From: Dysgonamonadaceae bacterium | Lineage (GTDB): Bacteria > Bacteroidota > Bacteroidia > Bacteroidales > Azobacteroidaceae | Assembly: GCA_031260235.1 (NCBI GenBank) | Contig: JAIRKG010000131.1 | Coordinates: forward strand, 1 to 9,419 | Length of the DNA stretch: 9,419 nt | Direction: 5' to 3' | Shown: positions 1 to 6,947 of the stretch, piece by piece | Position numbering within the stretch: the first letter of the stretch is position 1 | Layout of the letters: every line of letters starts with the position of its first letter | The notes under the pieces: generated by a model | The model's database searches: none | Seen by the model: only the letters and a program-made list of their open reading frames with translations | What the model was told of the DNA's origin: nothing | Translations under genes and position numbers: made by a program

Positions 1-51
1 ACGACTGAGGAAATTGTTGCCGATATTTTGAACAAGGTTGAAGTTCCCTGA
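1..51 (+). CDS. C-terminal end of a MoxR-family AAA+ ATPase (partial)
   Basis: Only the last 16 codons and the TGA stop (49-51) are in the window, reading TTEEIVADILNKVEVP. The helix-like segment followed by a terminal VEVP resembles the C-terminus of Bacteroidetes MoxR ATPases. The position, directly upstream of a DUF58 gene and the bat genes, is where moxR normally sits. MoxR proteins are cytoplasmic AAA+ ATPases thought to act as chaperones with vWA-domain partners. No catalytic motif is visible because the Walker and sensor regions lie before the window, so the assignment rests on the short tail plus synteny. The downstream gap of 321 bp is unusually long for this operon. Confidence 0.7.
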   Translation, partial: TTEEIVADILNKVEVP

Positions 52-100
52 TATATTAAATAAAGAGGTGATTTTTTACTCTTTCTACCTCAAAATTATT
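52..100. other. AT-rich spacer after moxR, no clear signal
   Basis: This AT-rich stretch lies between the moxR stop and the 21-bp repeat array. Two mutually exclusive weak hairpins can be drawn: AAAGAG 62-67 with CTCTTT 79-84, and GAGGT 65-69 with ACCTC 87-91. Neither is GC-rich nor followed by a T-run, so I do not call a terminator. I see no confident Bacteroidetes promoter (TTTG then TAnnTTTG at about 20 bp). Confidence 0.4.
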
Positions 101-373
101 AAGAAGACTTAAACCGAGATTAAGAAGACTTAAACTAAGAGTAAGAAGACTTAAACCGAGTTTAGGAAGACTTAAAATGAGTTTGTGAAGACAACATTTG
201 AGTTTGTGAAGACAACATTTGAGTTTGTGAAGACAATATTTGAATTTGTGAAGACAATATTTGGGTTTGTGAAGACAATATTTGAGTTTGTGAAGACAAT
301 ATTTGGGTTTGTGAAGACAATATTTGAGTTTGTGAAGACAGAAACTGAAAGTAAGAAGATTGCATTTGAGTTA
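101..373. repeat. Tandem array of thirteen 21-bp repeats upstream of the DUF58 gene
   Basis: Thirteen back-to-back 21-bp units start at 101, 122, 143, 164, 185, 206, 227, 248, 269, 290, 311, 332 and 353, with no indels. The hexamer GAAGAC is present at the same phase in units 1-12 (unit 13 has GAAGAT). Units 1-4 carry a CTTAAA core. Units 5-11 carry ACAACATTTG or ACAATATTTG followed by AGTTT-like ends. Units 12-13 are degenerate. Units 5 and 6 are identical, and the 42-bp pairs 248-289 and 290-331 are identical, indicating recent duplication. The final base of unit 13 is the A of the DUF58 ATG. Because 21 is a multiple of three, a frame encoding the heptad VKTIFEF stays open from 185 to 394, and the minus strand also has an open frame. 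Neither has a convincing start signal, so I treat both as by-products. Function is unknown; position suggests a leader or regulatory region, or a neutral minisatellite. Confidence 0.93.
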
Positions 374-1242
374 TGGAAACAAGCGAACTGTTAAAAAAAG
401 TAAGACAAATCGAAATTAAAACAAGAGGACTGTCCCGCAATATTTTTGCAGGACAATATCACTCTGCATTTAAAGGTCGAGGGATGGCTTTTTCGGAAGT
501 TCGGGAATATGAATTTGGGGACGATATTCGCGACATTGACTGGAATGTAACTGCGAGATATTCAAAGCCATTTATAAAGATATTCGAAGAAGAACGGGAA
601 TTGACCGTCATGCTGCTGATTGACGTTTCGGGAAGCCGGAATTTCGGCACTGTCGAAATATTGAAAAAAGACATGATAACCGAAATTGCGGCGACGCTTG
701 CTTTTTCTGCGCTTCAAAACAATGATAAAATCGGCGTTATCTTTTTCTCAGACCGGATAGAAAAGTTTATCCCTCCCCAAAAAGGACGGAAACACATCCT
801 CTATATTATCCGTGAACTCATTGATTTTGAGCCTAAAAATACGAATACCAACATCGGGCAAGTGTTGAAATACATCACCAACGCAATCAAAAAGCGTTGT
901 ACGGCATTCGTTTTTTCCGATTATATCGACAAGGGAGATTATCAGGGTGCACTCACGATTGCGAATAAAAAGCATGATATTGTAGCCATTCAGGTTTATG
1001 ACAGCCACGAAACGGAAATGCCCAAAGTCGGCATGGTAAAAGTAAAAGACGCCGAAAGCGGATTTGAAAAATACATTGATACGTCTTCGGTCAAAGTGCG
1101 GACAGCCTATAAACAATGGTGGGAAAAACGGCAGGCGGAGATGAACAACGCTTTCAAGCGAAGCCGCGTGGATTCCGTGTCGATTCACACGAACGAAGAT
1201 TATGTGAAAGCATTGATTGGATTATTTAATATACGCAGTTGA
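373..1242 (+). CDS. DUF58 / von Willebrand factor A domain protein of the Bat cluster
   Basis: This 289-residue protein has no signal peptide or membrane segment, so it is predicted to be cytosolic. The N-terminal region contains the DUF58 signature around residues 34-63 (FKGRGMAFSEVREYEFGDDI, then RDIDWNVTAR). It is followed by a vWA fold with a MIDAS metal site: DVSGS at 84-88, a threonine at about 157-159 (NTNTN) and D183 in FSDYID. DUF58 proteins are regular neighbours and presumed partners of MoxR ATPases, coupling ATPase action to the membrane Bat proteins. The ATG at 373 gives the METSELLKKVRQIEIKTRGLS start that I recognise from Bacteroidetes homologues. No strong Shine-Dalgarno precedes it, which is usual for the phylum, and the upstream bases belong to the last 21-bp repeat. 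Its TGA overlaps the ATG of the next gene (TGATG), indicating translational coupling. Confidence 0.95.
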   Translation: METSELLKKVRQIEIKTRGLSRNIFAGQYHSAFKGRGMAFSEVREYEFGDDIRDIDWNVTARYSKPFIKIFEEERELTVMLLIDVSGSRNFGTVEILKKDMITEIAATLAFSALQNNDKIGVIFFSDRIEKFIPPQKGRKHILYIIRELIDFEPKNTNTNIGQVLKYITNAIKKRCTAFVFSDYIDKGDYQGALTIANKKHDIVAIQVYDSHETEMPKVGMVKVKDAESGFEKYIDTSSVKVRTAYKQWWEKRQAEMNNAFKRSRVDSVSIHTNEDYVKALIGLFNIRS

Positions 1243-2210
1243 TGAAATTCATGAAGAAAAATAAACAGATAAAAATTGTTGCCTGCATAGTCGGCTTGTG
1301 GATAAGCGTTTTTACCGCATCCGCTCAACCGCCCGTTATTAAAGTAGCTATAGATTCTGTGCATATCCTTATCGGACAACAGACACAGATTCGTCTGGAA
1401 GTGGCGGCAAATAAAAATCAGCCGTTGCAGATACCTGTGGTTGCCGACACGTTGGTGAACGGCGTGGAAGTACTGGACATTTCAAAAATCGACACTACCG
1501 ATTTAGGAAACGACAGAATCCAACTGAAATACCGTTATTTGATCACCTCTTTCGATTCTGCTCTGTATTTATTGCCGCCTTTTAAGGTAATTGCGGGACG
1601 GGATACGGTTTATTCCGAAGCGCTGGCGCTAAATGTTTCTACATACCAAGTGGATACAACCCAACAATTTTATGACATCAAAGATATTATCCAACCTGAA
1701 TTTGTATGGACGGATTATTTGCCGCTTCTGGTCGGAATTATCCTGGGATTACTGCTCATTGCCGCTGTTATTTTCATCATTTACCGTCTGGCAAACAGGA
1801 AGCCGGTTCTGTTTTTCAACAAGGAAGAACCTTATGTACCACCGCACATTCACGCTATTCAAGGATTGGATAAGGTGAAATCCCAAAAATTGTGGCAGGC
1901 TGGAAAAGTGAAAGAGTATCATTCCGATGTCACAGATATTGTGCGAACGTACATCAGCGAACGCTTCGATATTCCGGCTCCGGAAATGACTTCCGGCGAA
2001 ATACTGGATAAAATAAAGGAATCGGGCGATGCGGATACTTCATACGGTAGCCTGAAACAAATGCTTATACTTGCCGATTTCGTGAAATTTGCCAAATACA
2101 ATCCCCTTTCCGATGAAAACGAATTAAGTCTGACGAATGCGTATTTATTTGTTGAACAAACGAAAAAAGAAGAATCGGCGGAAGAGGAAGAATTGACAAT
2201 TAAAAATTAA
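1242..2210 (+). CDS. Short BatD-like membrane protein (signal peptide, beta-rich domain, one TM, cytoplasmic tail)
   Basis: The product has 322 residues from the ATG at 1242, which overlaps the DUF58 TGA by one base. A second ATG at 1251 (MKKNKQIK) is an equally plausible start, and a TTG at 1239 is less likely. Residues 1-28 form a signal peptide with probable cleavage after TASA. Residues ~30-155 are a beta-rich extracytoplasmic region resembling the N-terminal module of BatD. Residues ~159-182 form a strong membrane helix, and ~203-305 a soluble cytoplasmic tail. The tail (TDIVRTYISERFDIPAPEMT, then ADFVKFAKYNP) resembles the BatD tail (WGYLSDKLNIPISALT, then AEFARFAPA), so the two look like paralogues inside one operon. 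The tail also resembles DUF4381-type proteins found beside MoxR/vWA genes. Bacteroidetes bat clusters commonly carry such a protein between DUF58 and BatA. Function is inferred to be membrane anchoring of the complex. It ends in an acidic stretch (ESAEEEEL). Confidence 0.85.
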   Translation: MKFMKKNKQIKIVACIVGLWISVFTASAQPPVIKVAIDSVHILIGQQTQIRLEVAANKNQPLQIPVVADTLVNGVEVLDISKIDTTDLGNDRIQLKYRYLITSFDSALYLLPPFKVIAGRDTVYSEALALNVSTYQVDTTQQFYDIKDIIQPEFVWTDYLPLLVGIILGLLLIAAVIFIIYRLANRKPVLFFNKEEPYVPPHIHAIQGLDKVKSQKLWQAGKVKEYHSDVTDIVRTYISERFDIPAPEMTSGEILDKIKESGDADTSYGSLKQMLILADFVKFAKYNPLSDENELSLTNAYLFVEQTKKEESAEEEELTIKN

Positions 2211-2225
2211 GCGTTTTAAGAATTA

Positions 2226-2236
2226 AGAGAGAAAAT
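2226..2236 (+). promoter_or_regulatory. Probable purine-rich ribosome binding region of batA
   Basis: The bases just before the batA ATG (2237) read AGAGAGAAAAT. This is a weak purine-rich site typical of Bacteroidetes leaders rather than a true AGGAGG. It supports the start at 2237, inside a 26-bp gap after the preceding gene. Confidence 0.4.
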
Positions 2237-3220
2237 ATGATTTTTGCTAATCCTGCATATTTATGGTTATTGCTTTTACTTATCCCGATGATTGGATGGT
2301 ATTTTTGGAAATTGCGCAAATCGCAAGCAAGTATCCGCTTATCATCGTTGGAAGGATTTGAAAAAGCGCCGAATACTTTTCGGATTTATTTGCGTCGTCT
2401 TCCGTTTGTTTTCCGGTTACACGCGATTGCGTTCCTGATTATCGCCATGGCGCGTCCGCAGACGACCGACAAGTGGAACACTGAAACGACAGAAGGAATT
2501 GACATCGTGATGAGCGTAGATATTTCATCCTCCATGCTGGCGCAAGATTTGAAGCCCGATCGCTTGAAAGCCGCCAAAGACGTTGCCGCATCATTCATTA
2601 ACGGTCGCCGGAACGACAATATCGGTCTGGTGGTTTTCGCGGCTGAAAGTTTCACCCAATGTCCGCTCACTACCGACCATGCGGTTCTGCTGAATCTTCT
2701 GAAAGACGTAAACTGCGGAATGATTGACGACGGAACGGCTATCGGACATGGCTTGGCAACCGCAGTCAGCAGGTTGAAAGACAGTAAAGCGAAATCGAAA
2801 GTAATTATCTTACTGACCGACGGAACGAATAACCGTGGGGAAATCGCGCCCGTTACCGCCGCGCAAATCGCCCAAACCTATGGCGTGAGGGTTTACACGA
2901 TTGCCGTTGGAACAATCGGCGAAGCGCCTTATCCTGTTCAAACAGCGATTGGCGTAAGAACACAAATGGTGAAAGTGGAAATTGACGAAAAAACATTGAC
3001 GCAAATCGCTCAAATCACCGAAGGCAGGTATTTCAGGGCGACGAACAACAAAGCCTTAGTCGAAATCTATAAGGAAATCGACCAAATGGAAAAAACAAAA
3101 ATGAGCGTGCAGGAATACAGTAAAAAACAGGAAGAATACGGACGTTATGCTATGTTGGCGTTGCTTTTCTTTTTAGTGGAAATTTTGCTAAGATATACGA
3201 TATTAAAAAACATTCCATAA
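2237..3220 (+). CDS. batA: BatA, membrane-anchored vWA protein
   Basis: This 327-residue integral membrane protein starts MIFANPAYLWLLLLL, the usual BatA/BatB aerotolerance-type N-terminus. Predicted membrane segments lie at ~8-24, ~57-73 and ~305-320. Between the last two is a vWA domain with a complete MIDAS: DISSS at 95-99, T167 in DDGTAIG, and D195 in LLTDGTNN. The sequence after it (RPDRL-like KPDRLKAAKDV at 106-116) is also typical of the family. vWA/MIDAS domains bind divalent metal and mediate protein-protein contacts; the partner here is not known but MoxR and the other Bat proteins are the obvious candidates. BatB, 13 bp downstream, is a clear paralogue. The ATG at 2237 is preceded by a purine-rich run. 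Family membership is secure; the proposed role in aerotolerance comes from Bacteroides fragilis genetics. Confidence 0.96.
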   Translation: MIFANPAYLWLLLLLIPMIGWYFWKLRKSQASIRLSSLEGFEKAPNTFRIYLRRLPFVFRLHAIAFLIIAMARPQTTDKWNTETTEGIDIVMSVDISSSMLAQDLKPDRLKAAKDVAASFINGRRNDNIGLVVFAAESFTQCPLTTDHAVLLNLLKDVNCGMIDDGTAIGHGLATAVSRLKDSKAKSKVIILLTDGTNNRGEIAPVTAAQIAQTYGVRVYTIAVGTIGEAPYPVQTAIGVRTQMVKVEIDEKTLTQIAQITEGRYFRATNNKALVEIYKEIDQMEKTKMSVQEYSKKQEEYGRYAMLALLFFLVEILLRYTILKNIP

Positions 3221-3233
3221 ATTTCAATATAAT

Positions 3234-4253
3234 ATGTTTAGATTTGCGCATCCCGAATATTTGTACCTGCTGGCATTATTACCCGCTTTTTTGCTTCTCT
3301 TTTTATACGCCATGTATATTAAAAAGAGAAACCTGAAAAGATTCGGCAACATGAAAATCCTGCGCGGATTAATGCCCGACGTGGCCTTGAAAAAACAGCA
3401 TCTGAAATTTTGGCTGTCGTTTATCTGTCTGGGGTTGTTTATAATAGTCGTTGCCGGTCCGCAATTCGGATCGAAATTGGAAACCGTCAAACGGCAAGGC
3501 ATCGAGGTGATGATTTGTTTGGACGTATCCAACTCCATGTTGTCTAACGATATAAATCCAAGCCGTTTGGAAAAGTCCAAGCAGATTTTATCCAAATTGA
3601 TTGACGATTTGCACAACGATAAAATCGGATTAATTGTCTTTGCCGGCGATGCGTTTATCCAATTACCAATCACTTCGGATTATGTTTCGGCAAAGATGTT
3701 TTTGTCGTCGATTAATCCCTCGATGGTCCCGATGCAGGGAACGGCTATCGGCGCCGCAATCAATTTGGCGGTCAGTTCTTTTTCTCCTTCGCAAAATTCG
3801 GAAAAAACCATTATCCTGATTACCGATGGGGAAAATCATGAAGACGACGCTTTGGGCGCCGCTAAAACCGCAAACGAAAAAGGAATCAAAGTCAACGTAT
3901 TAGGCGTAGGATCGATACAAGGTAGCCCGATTCCCACATCCGGAAACAGTTATCAAAAAGATAACGAAGGTAATATAATTATTACCAAACTGAATGAACA
4001 AATGTGCCAAGAGATTGCAGTGGCAGGTAGCGGCATGTATGCAAGAACCGACAACACAAATAGCGCATTGAAAGCCTTGCAAAGGGAACTGGCAAAACTG
4101 ACCAAATCAGAAGTGGAAAGCAAAGTCTATTCTTCTTACGACGAAAAATACCTGATTCCGGCATGGATTTTATTATTCCTTTTAGTCATGGAATTTTTTA
4201 TTTTAGACAGGAAAAACAGGGTTTTGAGTAAAATCAAACTTTTTAAAATTTAG
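3234..4253 (+). CDS. batB: BatB, membrane-anchored vWA protein
   Basis: The product has 339 residues and the same architecture as BatA: N-terminal MFRFAHPEYLYLLALL with a membrane segment at ~9-28, a second at ~58-76, a vWA domain, and a C-terminal membrane helix at ~308-325 followed by a basic tail (DRKNRVLSKIKLFK). The MIDAS is intact: DVSNS at 97-101, T170 in MQGTAIG, and D198 in LITDGENH. Phrases such as GDAFIQLPITSDY and LNEQMCQEIAVAGSGMY are typical of BatB. The pairing of BatA and BatB in tandem is standard and suggests a heteromeric vWA platform in the inner membrane. The start at 3234 lies 13 bp after the batA stop. The stop at 4251-4253 is followed by a 150-bp gap to batC, the largest gap inside this part of the operon, which contains a possible small ORF. 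Confidence 0.96.
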   Translation: MFRFAHPEYLYLLALLPAFLLLFLYAMYIKKRNLKRFGNMKILRGLMPDVALKKQHLKFWLSFICLGLFIIVVAGPQFGSKLETVKRQGIEVMICLDVSNSMLSNDINPSRLEKSKQILSKLIDDLHNDKIGLIVFAGDAFIQLPITSDYVSAKMFLSSINPSMVPMQGTAIGAAINLAVSSFSPSQNSEKTIILITDGENHEDDALGAAKTANEKGIKVNVLGVGSIQGSPIPTSGNSYQKDNEGNIIITKLNEQMCQEIAVAGSGMYARTDNTNSALKALQRELAKLTKSEVESKVYSSYDEKYLIPAWILLFLLVMEFFILDRKNRVLSKIKLFKI

Positions 4254-4258
4254 TTGCC

Positions 4259-4378
4259 ATGGATAAAAATTCAATACAGGCTAAAAACTTAATTGACTGG
4301 GCGTCCCAACACTATAATCCTGCGGCGTCGAAGTTTTCGCATAGAAGTTCATTTTTCGGTACATTAAAGTTTTGGTAA
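4259..4378 (+). CDS. Possible 39-residue small ORF between batB and batC
   Basis: An ATG at 4259, five bases after the batB stop, opens a frame of 39 codons ending in TAA at 4376-4378. The frame begins MDKNSIQAKNLIDWASQHYN and ends in SSFFGTLKFW. I do not recognise the protein. It has no signal peptide or membrane helix; it is moderately basic and carries several aromatic residues near the C-terminus. In favour of coding: it lies in the only sizeable gap within the operon, starts immediately behind batB as expected for translational coupling, stops 25 bp before batC, and uses codons like its neighbours (GCG, TCG, AAA). Against: it is short, has no visible ribosome binding site, and could be a random frame or a decayed remnant. 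Confidence 0.35.
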   Translation: MDKNSIQAKNLIDWASQHYNPAASKFSHRSSFFGTLKFW

Positions 4379-4403
4379 ATAATAAGTATAAAGATTTATA
4401 GCT

Positions 4404-5096
4404 ATGAGAAGATTTGTTGTATTTATATCCGTTATCATTGCTTTTTCTATGCCCGCTTTTTCCCAAAAACAGGTCAGAAAAGAACTGAAAAAAGGAAACA
4501 AAGAATATGTACGGGAGAAATATACCGAAGCGGAAATTGCTTACAGAAAGGCTTTGGAAGAAAATGCACGTTCGGCGGACGCCGCTTATAATCTGGGAAA
4601 CAGTTTATATAAGCAATCCAAGTTTCAGGAAGCCCTGCAACAATATGAAGCCGCGCTTTCACAGGGAAAAGACAAAAATTTAACCGCCTCCAACTGGCAT
4701 AATATGGGGAATATTTTTATGAGTAACAAAGATTACCGAAAGAGTGTTGAAGCTTATAAAAAGTCGCTCCGCCTCAATCCGAATGACGATGAAACCCGCT
4801 ATAATCTGGCTTTGGCTCAAAAACTGATGGAAAACCAGCAAGAACAAGGGAGCCAAGAGCAAAATAATGATCAGCAAGAGCAAGACAAAGACGAACAACA
4901 AAATCAGGATCAGCAACAACAAAACAAACAAGAGCAACAGCAAGAACAGCAACAGCAAAATCCGAACGAAATGCAAAAAGAAAACGCCGAACAAATTCTG
5001 GATGCGATGATGCAAAACGAGCGTGATACGCAGGAAAAAGTGAAAGCAGAACAGATAAGACAAATCAAACAACGGAAAACAGATAAGAATTGGTGA
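4404..5096 (+). CDS. batC: BatC, TPR protein with glutamine-rich tail
   Basis: This 230-residue protein has a signal peptide at 1-20 (SMPAFS, cleavage before QKQ), so it is exported to the periplasm. Tetratricopeptide repeats follow at ~24-57, ~58-90 and ~97-128. Typical TPR positions are visible, for example AAYNLGNSLYKQSKFQEALQQYEAAL and NWHNMGNIFMSNKDYRKSVEAYKKSLRLNP-like segments (61-85 and 98-126). Residues ~144-187 are low complexity, almost entirely Q, E, N and D. The C-terminal helix (AEQILDAMMQNERDTQEKVK, 195-214) is a conserved BatC ending. TPR repeats act as protein-protein scaffolds, so BatC probably organises the periplasmic face of the Bat complex, together with BatE. The start at 4404 gives a complete signal peptide. 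The stop lies 5 bp before the preferred batD ATG. Confidence 0.93.
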   Translation: MRRFVVFISVIIAFSMPAFSQKQVRKELKKGNKEYVREKYTEAEIAYRKALEENARSADAAYNLGNSLYKQSKFQEALQQYEAALSQGKDKNLTASNWHNMGNIFMSNKDYRKSVEAYKKSLRLNPNDDETRYNLALAQKLMENQQEQGSQEQNNDQQEQDKDEQQNQDQQQQNKQEQQQEQQQQNPNEMQKENAEQILDAMMQNERDTQEKVKAEQIRQIKQRKTDKNW

Positions 5097-5101
5097 AACG
5101 T

Positions 5102-6946
5102 ATGAAGAAATTAATTTTATTTACAATACTTTGTCTTGGAATCGGACGGGTTTCCGCACAGGAGGTAACATTCAGAGCTTCTTCCGAAAGAACGGTTGTC
5201 GTGGGGCAACAATTTCGGATAGCCTATACGCTATCGACTTCCGGACAGACAACAGCAAAGAGTTTGCAACTGGGCGACATCAAAAACTTTGATGTCCTAT
5301 ACGAACCGACACTCTCTCAGCAAGGTTCCTCTACGAGTATTATCAACGGAAAAATTTCTTCCTCGTTTACCGCCGTCTATACATGCGTAGTCATGGCAAA
5401 AACGGAAGGAACGTTCACCATTCCGCCGGCTTCAGCCACTGTGGGCAACAGCACGTATAAGTCCAACGAACTGACTGTTACGGTGCTTCCTGCCGATCAG
5501 ACGGCAAACGCAGCTGCTCAAAACAACAGCGCTTCACAATCGGGACAGCAGCAATCGGCAAATGCTTCATCCGATAAAGATATATTCGTTATTATGCACG
5601 TATCCAAAAATTCCGTTTACGAAAACGAAGGATTTTTGGTTACTTTCAAATTGTATTCCTTAGTCGATATTGGCGGTTTTGAAAATGTGAAATTTCCCGA
5701 ATTTGAAGGATTTATTTCACAAGAAATAGATTTAGGCACGAATACCCAAATGAATCTGGAACCTTACAACGGCCGCAACTACCGCACTGCCGTTATTAAA
5801 CAAACCGTCCTGTATCCGCAACGTTCGGGAAAAATCACGATTGACGCCGGTAAATTCGATGTTGTTGCTCGCGTTCGTTCCCAGCAAAGGGTCAGAAACT
5901 TTTTCGACGACTTTTTCGATACCTATACCAACGTCAGGAGGTCTTTGTCGTCGGCGCCGGTAACAATCAATGTCAAGCCCTTGCCTGCAACCGGGAAACC
6001 GGCTTCTTTTTCGGGCGCGGTCGGCGAATATACAATGACCTCGTCTATCAATTCCAACAATGTGAAATCGGACGATGCCGTTACCGTTAAAGTGAATATT
6101 TCCGGAAGCGGAAATATTAAGTTGATTAAAAACCCGGAAGTTGTTTTCCCCAACGACTTTGAAATATTTGACCCCATTGTTGATACAAAAACCAAAGCAA
6201 CGCAAGCGGGAGTCAAGGGAAGCAAAACCATTGAATATAACGCTATCCCGCGTTATGCCGGTAATTTTAACATTCCCAAAATCGCATTTTCTTATTTCGA
6301 CCTGAAAACAGGGACTTACAAAACACTATATTCGGAAGAATATAAATTGCATGTCGAACAGGGAGAATCCGCAGACGGAAGCGCAGCCCCCGTTGTCAGT
6401 TCGACAAACAAAGAAGATATTCGCTTCCTGGGCAAAGACATCCGCTATATCAAAACGGGCAATTATAATTTCCACAAAGGTTCGTTTTTCTTCGGTACAT
6501 TCAACTATTATTTGTTCTATATTATTCCGGCTCTGCTGTTTATCGTTCTGTTTATCATTTACCGAAAACAGGCAGTCGAAAATGCCAATATTGCTTTGGT
6601 ACGCACCAAAAGAGCCAATAAAGTAGCGTCCAAACGCTTGAAAACTGCCGCTAAATATTTGAACGAAAACAAAAAGGAAGCTTTCTATGACGAAATGTTG
6701 AAAACCGTATGGGGTTACCTGAGCGATAAATTGAACATTCCGATTTCGGCTTTGACCAAAGACAATGTTGAAGCCAACCTCACTCACTATGGCGTGGACG
6801 AAAACCTGATCAACGATTTCAGGAACATTCTCGACACGGCGGAATTTGCGCGATTTGCGCCGGCACAGGGAAGCGGAGCGATGGACGAATTGTATCATTC
6901 GACCATCAAAGTAATTGATAAAATGGAAAATACAATCAAAAAATAA
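5102..6946 (+). CDS. batD: BatD, large oxygen-tolerance-type membrane protein
   Basis: The product has 614 residues from the ATG at 5102, five bases after the batC stop. An in-frame GTG at 5093 overlaps batC but would add only MKR before the signal peptide. Residues 1-19 are a signal peptide (GRVSA then QEV). Residues ~20-425 form a long beta-rich periplasmic region with repeated Ig-like modules, including FRASSERTVVVGQQFRIAYT at 24-43 and VSKNSVYENEGFLVTFKLYS at 167-186. A low-complexity Ala/Gln/Ser linker spans ~131-158. A membrane helix lies at ~470-487, followed by a basic helical cytoplasmic tail to 614. The DUF-type BatD architecture and the operon position after batC identify it securely. 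Its tail is related to that of the shorter protein upstream of batA. It is presumed to hold other Bat proteins at the inner membrane; no catalytic motif is seen. Confidence 0.95.
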   Translation: MKKLILFTILCLGIGRVSAQEVTFRASSERTVVVGQQFRIAYTLSTSGQTTAKSLQLGDIKNFDVLYEPTLSQQGSSTSIINGKISSSFTAVYTCVVMAKTEGTFTIPPASATVGNSTYKSNELTVTVLPADQTANAAAQNNSASQSGQQQSANASSDKDIFVIMHVSKNSVYENEGFLVTFKLYSLVDIGGFENVKFPEFEGFISQEIDLGTNTQMNLEPYNGRNYRTAVIKQTVLYPQRSGKITIDAGKFDVVARVRSQQRVRNFFDDFFDTYTNVRRSLSSAPVTINVKPLPATGKPASFSGAVGEYTMTSSINSNNVKSDDAVTVKVNISGSGNIKLIKNPEVVFPNDFEIFDPIVDTKTKATQAGVKGSKTIEYNAIPRYAGNFNIPKIAFSYFDLKTGTYKTLYSEEYKLHVEQGESADGSAAPVVSSTNKEDIRFLGKDIRYIKTGNYNFHKGSFFFGTFNYYLFYIIPALLFIVLFIIYRKQAVENANIALVRTKRANKVASKRLKTAAKYLNENKKEAFYDEMLKTVWGYLSDKLNIPISALTKDNVEANLTHYGVDENLINDFRNILDTAEFARFAPAQGSGAMDELYHSTIKVIDKMENTIKK

Positions 6947-6947
6947 A

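Noticed and set aside
62..91. Rho-independent terminator after moxR
   Set aside because: The possible stems are short, AT-rich and mutually exclusive; the T-run is in the loop, not after the stem.
185..331. Tandem Bacteroidetes promoters in the repeat units (AATATTTG resembling TAnnTTTG)
   Set aside because: The -7-like box has a mismatch in its TA, and no TTTG falls at the expected ~19-21 bp upstream spacing; the available distances are about 7, 13 or 28 bp.
101..373. CRISPR array
   Set aside because: The units are contiguous 21-bp repeats without unique spacers, and no cas genes are present.
185..394. Open frame on the + strand encoding VKTIFEF heptads across the 21-bp array
   Set aside because: It starts at a GTG inside a repeat with no ribosome site, ends out of frame inside the DUF58 gene, and follows automatically from a 21-bp period lacking a stop in that frame.
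162..440. 92-codon minus-strand frame with SSQTQIL heptads
   Set aside because: It is the antisense by-product of the same repeats, begins within the DUF58 coding region, and opposes the direction of the whole operon.
4364..4403. Internal promoter for batC
   Set aside because: A TTTG lies at 4370-4373 in the context GTTTTGG, but no TAnnTTTG box follows at proper spacing before the batC ATG.
5732..6231. Long minus-strand frames within batD
   Set aside because: They are shadows of a secure coding gene and resemble no known protein.
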